DNA of 11,747 nucleotides from CAYWGR01 sp964458015 (GTDB lineage Bacteria; Planctomycetota; Planctomycetia; Pirellulales; Thermoguttaceae). Shown in pieces: positions 6,694 to 11,747 of the stretch. The stretch spans positions 1 through 11,747 of the forward strand of contig CAYWGR010000180.1 in the NCBI GenBank assembly GCA_964458015.1. Direction: 5' to 3'. Position numbers and translations under genes: made by a program. The notes beneath the pieces are model-generated. The model did no database searches and was not told where the DNA came from. It worked only from the letters and a program-made list of their open reading frames with translations. Position 1 is the stretch's first letter, and the number at the start of each line of letters is the position of its first letter.

Positions 6694-6948
6694 GTGGCCT
6701 CAGTTGAACAACGCGTGATTGATATTGTTGCCGAGCAGCTTGGCGTAAGCAAAGACCAGATTACTCGCGAAACGTCGTTCGTGAATGATCTGGGCGCCGA
6801 TTCATTGGACACCGTGGAACTGGTGATGGAACTCGAAGAAGAGTTCGACATCAATATCCCCGACGACGTGGCCGAGAAGATCCAAACGGTCGGACAGGCC
6901 GTTGATCATATCGCGAAGGCCGTGGAAAGCACCGAAGCCTCTGCCTAA
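6694..6948 (+). CDS. acpP: Acyl carrier protein
   Basis: AcpP carries the growing acyl chain as a thioester on a phosphopantetheine arm. The 84-residue acidic protein has the attachment motif GADSLDTVELVM with the modified Ser37 (the E. coli site counted with Met), followed by the recognition helix ELEEEFDINIPD. It is slightly longer than E. coli AcpP (78 aa) because of an Ala/Glu-rich C-terminal tail. The start is GTG 6694, supported by a perfect AGGAGG at 6679-6684, nine bases upstream, the strongest ribosome site in the operon along with that of rpmF. This fits the high level of ACP that cells need. fabF follows after ten bases. Identity is essentially certain. Confidence 0.97.
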   Translation: MASVEQRVIDIVAEQLGVSKDQITRETSFVNDLGADSLDTVELVMELEEEFDINIPDDVAEKIQTVGQAVDHIAKAVESTEASA

Positions 6949-6958
6949 ACGGAATCGC

Positions 6959-8203
6959 ATGAAACGCCGCGTAGTGGTCACGGGCATGGGCGCCGTCACC
7001 TCGCTAGGATGCAAGGTGGACGAGCTGTGGACTCGCATTTGCAACGGCGAGAGCGGAATTGGTCCGCTTGAGCGGTTGGAAGTGTCGAATTACCGCGTCC
7101 GATTTGGCGGTGAGATCCGCAATTGGTCCGTCGATGGCTATATCGAAGCCAAAGACGTCAAGCGGTACGATCGTTTCGTGCAGTTTTCGCAGGTCGGCGG
7201 CGTCAACGCCGTTCGGGATTCAGGGATCGACTTTTCCAAGGAAGATCCCTATCGCTGCGGCGTGATTTTGGGATCGGGGATCGGCGGCCTCGAGACAATC
7301 GAGATCCAGCACGATCGCCTGTTGGAAAGGGGGCCCGATAAGGTTTCCCCTTTCACCATTCCCAAATTGATCGGAAATGCGGCCAGCGCGCATTTGGCGA
7401 TTCAATACGGATTGCGTGGTCCGAATCAGGTGGTGGTCACGGCCTGCGCCAGCGCGACCAATGCGATGGGCGACGTCTACAAACTGATTCGCGACGACGA
7501 GGTCGATGTGATGATTACCGGCGGCAGCGAAGGCGCGCTGACCCACATCGGCCTGAGTGCGTTTGCCTCGATGCGTGCGCTTTCCGAGCGGAACGACGAT
7601 CCAACGCACGCCAGTCGCCCGTTCGACCGCAATCGCGACGGATTCGTATTGAGCGAAGGCGCGGGCCTTTTGGTGTTTGAAGAATTGGAACACGCCAAGG
7701 CGCGCGGAGCCAAGATCTACGGCGAAGTCTACGGTTACGGGTGCAGTTGTGACGGCGGCGACATCGTCGCCCCCGACAAAGACGGCATCGGGGCGGCCTA
7801 CGCAATGACCCAGGCGTTGAAAGACGCTCGGGTCAACCCGACGGACGTGGATTACATCAACGCGCACGGAACCAGTACCCCGCTGGGCGATCAAGCCGAG
7901 ACGACGGCCATGAAAAGCGTCTTCAAGGATCATGCCTACAAGCTGAGCGTGTCGAGTACGAAGAGCCAGTTGGGCCATCTATTGGGCGCAAGCGGCGGCG
8001 TGGAGTTGATTTTCTGCCTTTTAGCTCTGCGTGACAGCGTGATTCCGCCGACGATCAACTACGAAACGCCCGATCCCTTGTGCGATTTGGATTATACGCC
8101 GAATCAAGCTCGGCAGCGCGCGATTTCAGTTGCCATGTCGAACAGCTTCGGTTTCGGCGGGCACAATGGTTCCTTGATCGTTGGAAAGTTGCGGAATAGC
8201 TAG
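6959..8203 (+). CDS. fabF: 3-oxoacyl-ACP synthase II (beta-ketoacyl-ACP synthase)
   Basis: FabF condenses malonyl-ACP with acyl-ACP to extend fatty acids by two carbons. The 414-aa protein is a thiolase-fold KAS II. Nucleophile Cys163 is in VTACASAT, His303 in NAHGTSTPLGD, Lys335 in STKSQLGH and His340 in GHLLGASG; all four numbers equal those of E. coli FabF. The gatekeeper region NSFGFGGHNGS is near the end. Start ATG 6959 gives the family-typical MKRRVVVTGMGAVTSLG and lies ten bases after the acpP stop. An earlier in-frame ATG at 6902 lies inside acpP and is rejected. The ribosome site is weak (GGAA), suggesting coupled translation with acpP. It is the last gene of the operon and is followed by a strong stem-loop. 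Identity is essentially certain. Confidence 0.97.
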   Translation: MKRRVVVTGMGAVTSLGCKVDELWTRICNGESGIGPLERLEVSNYRVRFGGEIRNWSVDGYIEAKDVKRYDRFVQFSQVGGVNAVRDSGIDFSKEDPYRCGVILGSGIGGLETIEIQHDRLLERGPDKVSPFTIPKLIGNAASAHLAIQYGLRGPNQVVVTACASATNAMGDVYKLIRDDEVDVMITGGSEGALTHIGLSAFASMRALSERNDDPTHASRPFDRNRDGFVLSEGAGLLVFEELEHAKARGAKIYGEVYGYGCSCDGGDIVAPDKDGIGAAYAMTQALKDARVNPTDVDYINAHGTSTPLGDQAETTAMKSVFKDHAYKLSVSSTKSQLGHLLGASGGVELIFCLLALRDSVIPPTINYETPDPLCDLDYTPNQARQRAISVAMSNSFGFGGHNGSLIVGKLRNS

Positions 8204-8242
8204 CTCTTCGGCCGACCGGATTCGACCGGGACCTAAGGTATG

Positions 8243-8266
8243 TCGGTTATGCTTCCGCATAACCGA
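8243..8266 (+). terminator. Perfect stem-loop after fabF, probable end of the fab operon
   Basis: TCGGTTATGC pairs perfectly with GCATAACCGA around a TTCC tetraloop (ten base pairs). It begins 40 bases after the fabF stop and about 120 bases before the next gene. The following bases are TTGAAATAAC rather than a T-run, so it is not a classical intrinsic terminator; it could instead protect the 3' end of the mRNA. The half-site GGTTATGC also occurs at 4395-4402, after the TolC-like gene, where it forms an imperfect palindrome. Confidence 0.5.
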
Positions 8267-8342
8267 TTGAAATAACGCGCCGCATCGGCAAAGCCGGCGG
8301 CACAACGTACTTTGAGTGATGCGCAGGAGAAGGATCTCCCGC

Positions 8343-8390
8343 ATGGCCGTGACCGGCTTTTCTTTTCGCCGCAGGGATGTGTTGCCATGA
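8343..8390 (+). CDS. Possible 15-residue leader peptide overlapping the glycosyltransferase start
   Basis: An ATG at 8343 is preceded by the strong purine run AGGAGAAGG (8325-8333) at nine bases. It reads 15 codons (MAVTGFSFRRRDVLP) to a TGA at 8388-8390. That stop overlaps the ATG of the glycosyltransferase gene at 8387 as ATGA, the standard arrangement for translational coupling. The peptide resembles nothing I know. It may be a leader ORF that feeds ribosomes to the next gene, or chance. The purine run could instead serve a longer version of the downstream protein, but the frames differ. Confidence 0.35.
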   Translation: MAVTGFSFRRRDVLP

Positions 8391-10882
8391 CCAACGTTCG
8401 ATGGCTGCGACATGTTGCGCCTGTATTGGCGATCCTGTTATTCTTGGCGTTTGTATTTCGCACGGCCTGGCTTTGCGACGATGCGTATATTTCGTTTCGC
8501 GTCGTCGACAACTTCGTGAACGGCTACGGTCTGACATGGAACGTGCAGGAACGTGTGCAGGCCTATACGCATCCTCTGTGGCTGTTGTTGTTCTCGGGAG
8601 TTTACAGCGTCACGCGCGAGGCCTATTACACGGCGATCTCATTTTCGATGGTTCTCTCCATGGCCGTGGCGGTTCTTTACGCCTGGAAAGTAGCCCAATC
8701 ATGGATCACTGCGGCGTTAGGCGTTTTGGTGCTGACTTTTTCGATTTGTTTCATCGACTATTCGACCTCGGGCTTGGAAAATCCGCTGACGCATCTGATT
8801 TTGGTGTTTTTCTTGTGGATCTACTTCGCGGAGACAGGCGATCAGGAGGATTCGGAAGAAAAACCATTTGTTTTATCGTTGCTCGCGGCCCTGGCGGCGG
8901 TAAACCGCATGGATTCGCTGCTATTGTTCTTGCCGGCGCTTCTTTACGTTCTCTACCGGCAGAGAACATGGGGATGTTTTTGGCGGATGGCGGCCGGTTC
9001 GCTTCCGATTTTTATTTGGATGGGTTTCTCGTTGATTTACTATGGGTTCCCTTTCCCCAATACGGCCTATGCCAAACTGAATACCGGCATCCCTACCTCG
9101 ACGTTAGCCCTCCAGGGAAGCTATTATCTTTGGAACTCGCTGAAGCATGATCCGATCACGCTGGCGACGATTGTCGGCGCTTTGGTCGTCGCTTACCGGC
9201 AAAAAAGTGTTCGGCACATCTTTGCGGCATTGGGGATTCTCGTTTATTTGTTGTACATCGTAAAAATCGGCGGCGATTTCATGAGCGGCCGTTTTCTGAC
9301 GGCTCCGCTGTTGGCCGCCGTGTGTTTACTGAGTTCGCTTCGATGGGAATCGATGCGCGCGAAGAGAGCCGGCATCGCAGGCATTGTCGTGCTGGGAGTA
9401 TTTTGCGTGGCATTGCTTTTTTCCAATGCGGTCGATTACGGAGAAACTCCCGAGGAGATTTATCCGAAAATCGTTGCCGAACGCGGCATTTGTGATGAAC
9501 GGGCACACTACTATGAGGGAACGGGTTTGCTTCGTGCCCTGGAAATAAGCGATAGGCCCTTCCCCGATTTTCCTTGGGTGACGGACGGCGAAAATGTGCG
9601 AAAGATACTAGCCGCCGAACAAACGAAGGCTTGCATGGTCGGCAGTTGTATCGGCTTTTGGGGGTATTATGCGGGGCCTGAGGTCTACGGCATCGATGCC
9701 TTTGGACTGGCGGATTCGCTCATGGCTCGATTGCCGCCGGCGCGTGATTTGTTTTGGCGTGTCGGGCATTATACGCGAGTGATACCTTCGCGCTATATCG
9801 AAACCGTGCGGAGCGGCAAAAATACATTGCAACCGGCCGGCTTGGCGGAATACTACGACCATCTGACACTGATTATTCGCGGCGATCTATGGAGTTGGAA
9901 AAGGCTGGCCGTGATTTGGAACATGAATTTGGGCCGCTACGATGATCTTCTGGAGCCTGTCCGGCAAGAGATGCGCACGATGCCGCCGACCAGCTTTCAG
10001 ATCTTGCCCACCGATCCGATGCAGGCGATTCAAAAGTGCAACCAGGCAATCGCCGTTCAGCCCACGGATCCTTGGTTGTATTGGTGCCGCGGCAAAATAT
10101 ATGGCAACATGGATCAAATTACCCTGGCCATTCAGGACTATGACCGGGGACTCGAATTGCAGCCCAAGAATGCACTGGCCTGCAATGTTCGCGGGATGTT
10201 GTATATCCAGCGGAAGGACAAGAAGCGGGCAATGGCGGATTTTTCCCGTGCGATTGCAATAAAACCCGATTTGGCGGAACCCTACGTCAATCGTGGAATT
10301 TTATACGTCCAACTGGGTGAAATGGACAAAGCCATCCGGGATTTCAACCACGCAATCGATCTGGATGCGGGACAGATGGAAGCCTATTGGAAACGCGGAG
10401 CCGTTTATGGAAAACAACAAAAAGTGCAAGAGGCCCTGGCTGATTTTCGTCAGGTCGTGGCACTCGCCCCCTCACGTCCCCTGGGCTACCATCTCATCGC
10501 CTCGTTGCTTTCGACCGTAGGCGGCATGGAGTCGGCCTATGGTTTTTCGCCTGCCGCGCCGCCTCATATATCGCTTGCCCTGGATAATCTTGCCTGGGTA
10601 TTGGCCACGCATCCCGATGCCAAGGTCCGCAACGCGAAGAACGCGATATTGTACGCCAAGTTGGCGTCCGAGGTGGCGATGGACGAATCGCCAAGAATTT
10701 TTGACGTCCTGGGAGCCGCCTATGCCGCGGCGGGACGATTTACGGACGCCAGGAATGCCGCGCGGCAAGCTCTTGTCTTGGCCGAAAAAGAACAGAAAGA
10801 ATCCCTCGCCCGCGAAATTCAAGAACGCCTGCGCGGCTACGAAACGAGCAAGGCGTATCGCGTTTCACTGCCGAAACCTTGA
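8387..10882 (+). CDS. GT-C-type membrane glycosyltransferase fused to C-terminal TPR repeats
   Basis: The protein has 831 residues. The N-terminal half (about 1-380) has roughly ten hydrophobic membrane segments. After the first one comes Asp31-Asp32 in CDDAYISFR, then NGYGLTWN (45-52) and RVQAYTHPLW. This is the loop-1 signature of GT-C transferases that use polyprenyl-phosphate sugars, close in style to mycobacterial arabinofuranosyltransferase AftB-like proteins. An extracytoplasmic region (about 380-540) follows. At least four TPR units come next (about 543-690: AIQDYDRGLELQP, AMADFSRAIAIKPD, AIRDFNHAIDLDA, ALADFRQVVALAP). A final helical segment has LAWVLATHPD (735-744) and ends at AAYAAAGRFTDARNAARQAL. 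Start ATG 8387 has GGGA eight to nine bases upstream; an in-frame TTG at 8312 would add 25 hydrophilic residues and is less likely. It probably transfers a sugar to an envelope glycan or protein. The family call is good; the substrate is unknown. Confidence 0.8.
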   Translation: MTNVRWLRHVAPVLAILLFLAFVFRTAWLCDDAYISFRVVDNFVNGYGLTWNVQERVQAYTHPLWLLLFSGVYSVTREAYYTAISFSMVLSMAVAVLYAWKVAQSWITAALGVLVLTFSICFIDYSTSGLENPLTHLILVFFLWIYFAETGDQEDSEEKPFVLSLLAALAAVNRMDSLLLFLPALLYVLYRQRTWGCFWRMAAGSLPIFIWMGFSLIYYGFPFPNTAYAKLNTGIPTSTLALQGSYYLWNSLKHDPITLATIVGALVVAYRQKSVRHIFAALGILVYLLYIVKIGGDFMSGRFLTAPLLAAVCLLSSLRWESMRAKRAGIAGIVVLGVFCVALLFSNAVDYGETPEEIYPKIVAERGICDERAHYYEGTGLLRALEISDRPFPDFPWVTDGENVRKILAAEQTKACMVGSCIGFWGYYAGPEVYGIDAFGLADSLMARLPPARDLFWRVGHYTRVIPSRYIETVRSGKNTLQPAGLAEYYDHLTLIIRGDLWSWKRLAVIWNMNLGRYDDLLEPVRQEMRTMPPTSFQILPTDPMQAIQKCNQAIAVQPTDPWLYWCRGKIYGNMDQITLAIQDYDRGLELQPKNALACNVRGMLYIQRKDKKRAMADFSRAIAIKPDLAEPYVNRGILYVQLGEMDKAIRDFNHAIDLDAGQMEAYWKRGAVYGKQQKVQEALADFRQVVALAPSRPLGYHLIASLLSTVGGMESAYGFSPAAPPHISLALDNLAWVLATHPDAKVRNAKNAILYAKLASEVAMDESPRIFDVLGAAYAAAGRFTDARNAARQALVLAEKEQKESLAREIQERLRGYETSKAYRVSLPKP

Positions 10883-10900
10883 CCCGACTCGATCGATCAG

Positions 10901-11368
10901 TTATTCGCCGTAGGCGATACGAGCCACTTTCGGCTTCACCAAACGGTCGAAATCTTTATAGGCCAAGCGAATCAATTCGGTATGCGAGCCGGCGTTGAAG
11001 ACGATCTCCTCGTCTTCGGACAATCGCTTGGAAACGTACACTTGCATGTCGTAGAGGTTTCCAAACGGCGGCATGGCGCCGACTTCGCAACCGGGAAACA
11101 TGTCGCGAAAAGCCTGCTCGCTGGCAAGCTGGACATTGCCGGCGCCCGAGGCCTCGCTTAGCAGATCGAAACTGATTTTTTGCGAGGCAGGCAAGACTGC
11201 CATCGCCATGCGGCCGTCCAGCGTGACCATCACCGTTTTAGCCATTTCCTTGCCTCGCACATGGGCCGAGGCCGCTACCTCTTGTGCCGTATACGCCGGC
11301 GAGTGGTTGATGGTGACATACCTGATCTGCTGCGCGTCCAGAAATTCCTTGAGTTTTCTTACCGGCAT
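10901..11368 (-). CDS. YbaK/ProX-type aminoacyl-tRNA deacylase domain protein
   Basis: This 155-residue cytoplasmic protein matches the stand-alone editing domain related to the insertion domain of prolyl-tRNA synthetase. Such proteins hydrolyse mischarged aminoacyl-tRNAs. Visible landmarks are HSPAYTAQEVAAS (22-34), Lys44 in GKEMAKTVMV (the conserved lysine of the family), the loop GAMPPFG (97-103) and NAGSHTE (125-131). The sequence is full length, ending KPKVARIAYGE. Start ATG at 11368 is supported by AAGGAG seven bases upstream on the minus strand, and a clear promoter lies further up. It converges with the glycosyltransferase gene, leaving only 18 bases between the two stops, so their 3' ends may interfere. 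It is a monocistronic housekeeping-type gene with no functional tie to its neighbours. Family identity is strong; whether it edits Ala-, Cys- or another tRNA cannot be told. Confidence 0.9.
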   Translation of the reverse strand: MPVRKLKEFLDAQQIRYVTINHSPAYTAQEVAASAHVRGKEMAKTVMVTLDGRMAMAVLPASQKISFDLLSEASGAGNVQLASEQAFRDMFPGCEVGAMPPFGNLYDMQVYVSKRLSEDEEIVFNAGSHTELIRLAYKDFDRLVKPKVARIAYGE

Positions 11369-11419
11369 GATACGGCTCCTTGGTGGAACGGGATCCCGCT
11401 ACTTAAGAGGCTCTATGCA

Positions 11420-11447
11420 ATTTTAGAATCCCCACCAATGTTGTCAA
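11420..11447 (-). promoter_or_regulatory. Predicted sigma70-type promoter of the deacylase gene
   Basis: On the minus strand a perfect TTGACA (11442-11447) is followed after 16 bases by TAAAAT (11420-11425), five of six matches to TATAAT. Transcription would begin near 11413, about 45 bases before the ATG. A perfect ten-base palindrome CGGGATCCCG lies in the leader at 11389-11398, and the near-palindrome CCACT-GT-AGTGG sits just upstream of the -35 at 11454-11465. Either could be an operator, but nothing proves it. Confidence 0.6.
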
Positions 11448-11572
11448 GTATTACCACTGTAGTGGGGGCGTCTTGCAGAGCAAGGATTTTCTGTTTGCCG
11501 TCGATTCCTGCAAAGACGGCATCTCTTTGGTGGTTCTGTGGTCCTGAACGTAGGCAAGAACCTTCGCGGAGC

Positions 11573-11600
11573 CAGATCCTACACTACCGCTCAGGATGAC
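11573..11600. repeat. Dispersed-repeat-like hairpin (ATCCT...AGGAT core)
   Basis: The arms ATCCT (11576-11580) and AGGAT (11593-11597) enclose ACACTACCGCTC. Read on the minus strand it begins GTCATCCTGAGCGG and ends GTAGGATCTG. This wording closely resembles a short intergenic repeat (GTCATCCTGAGCG...AGGATCT) that I recall from several bacterial phyla. The resemblance is from memory and copy number in this genome is unknown. Confidence 0.4.
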
Positions 11601-11669
11601 TCCAACAAGATTTCCGTAAACCGCCGACGAGCGGCAGGGTAATCAATTGTTGAATCTGGGAAAGGCGTA

Positions 11670-11700
11670 GGGCGTATCAAGCGAAGCGATGGCCCGCCCT
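11670..11700. repeat. REP-like imperfect hairpin
   Basis: GGGC-GT-ATC (11670-11678) pairs with GAT-G-GCCC (11688-11695) around the loop AAGCGAAGC; alternatively AGGGCG (11669-11674) pairs with CGCCCT (11695-11700). The GC-rich clamps with a small internal mismatch and purine-rich loop resemble REP-type intergenic palindromes. Confidence 0.35.
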
Positions 11701-11747
11701 GATATGGTTGGACCAGTCAAGAGCCGTATTGTGATTTTTGCTGGATA

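Larger units (their letters stand above)
11448..11747. other. Non-coding 300-base end of the window with repeat-like hairpins
   Basis: No reading frame here has a ribosome site, a recognisable motif or a convincing length. An inverted pair GGTTCT (11532-11537) / AGAACC (11557-11562) and the two elements listed separately at 11573-11600 and 11670-11700 are the only structure. Two weak edge frames exist: a plus-strand ATG at 11689 and a minus-strand frame entering from the right edge. Neither can be judged without the neighbouring sequence. Confidence 0.5.

Noticed and set aside
6902..6958. Upstream in-frame ATG for fabF, overlapping acpP
   Set aside because: Catalytic residue numbers match E. 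coli FabF exactly when the start is 6959, and the added residues are just acpP read in another frame.
7220..7978. Long minus-strand open frame of about 252 codons inside fabF
   Set aside because: It is fully antisense to the certain fabF gene, has no family motif, and open antisense frames are common opposite GC-rich coding sequence.
8312..8386. TTG start giving a 25-residue longer glycosyltransferase
   Set aside because: The extra residues are hydrophilic and precede the first membrane helix without a ribosome site; ATG 8387 has one.
11689..11747. Plus-strand ATG frame running off the right edge (MARPDMVGPV...)
   Set aside because: It has no ribosome site, starts within the REP-like hairpin, and only 19 codons are visible.
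11646..11747. Minus-strand frame entering from the right edge and ending near 11646
   Set aside because: About 34 residues with no recognisable motif overlap repeat-like sequence; a gene tail cannot be told from chance.
1..11747. tRNA, rRNA, CRISPR array, toxin-antitoxin pair, transposase or phage genes
   Set aside because: Both strands were read for these; no cloverleaf, regularly spaced repeats, or recognisable protein motifs of these types were found.

Overview
The window looks like a chromosomal stretch of a free-living bacterium, most probably a planctomycete (Planctomycetota, Pirellulales-like). This is an inference from gene style. A CHASE2-type cyclase sits beside a surface protein and the start of a WD40 protein. 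A GT-C membrane glycosyltransferase is fused to TPR repeats ending in an LAWVLATHPD-type segment that I associate with planctomycete TPR proteins. TTG and GTG starts are used, and the intergenic gaps carry short tract-like repeats. No rRNA, tRNA, CRISPR array, complete insertion sequence or phage gene is visible.

Left part (1-4321): a signalling and cell-envelope region. The 3' end of a secreted or surface protein (Fn3-like fold plus a helical tail) is followed by a full-length CHASE2-guanylate/adenylate cyclase. Eleven bases after the cyclase stop, a secreted WD40-repeat protein begins but ends after 64 codons, so it looks like a decayed third gene of the same operon. A nested inverted repeat of about 97 bp separates this remnant from a TolC-like outer-membrane lipoprotein.

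Middle part (4444-8203): a conserved fatty-acid synthesis operon, rpmF-fabD-fabG-acpP-fabF, with a good sigma70-type promoter ahead of rpmF. The 59-codon rpmF overlaps fabD by four bases (TTGA). FabD loads malonyl groups on AcpP, FabF condenses them with the growing acyl-ACP, and FabG reduces the resulting 3-ketoacyl-ACP. All catalytic residues are present and line up with the E. coli enzymes. plsX and fabH, which lie between rpmF and fabD in E. coli, are absent here. Two related A/T- and G-run repeats in opposite orientation bracket fabG, and a 263-base leader with alternative hairpins precedes acpP.

Right part (8204-11747): a perfect 10-bp stem-loop follows fabF. A possible 15-codon leader ORF then overlaps (ATGA) the start of the GT-C/TPR fusion protein. 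A convergent YbaK/ProX-type aminoacyl-tRNA deacylase gene follows on the minus strand, with its own clear promoter. The last 300 bases are non-coding and contain two short dispersed-repeat-like hairpins.

I see no convincing undescribed defence, mobile or biosynthetic system. The strongest leads are the surface protein/CHASE2 cyclase/broken WD40 set, the cyclase's altered base-recognition residue, the inverted repeats, and the leader ORF ahead of the glycosyltransferase.
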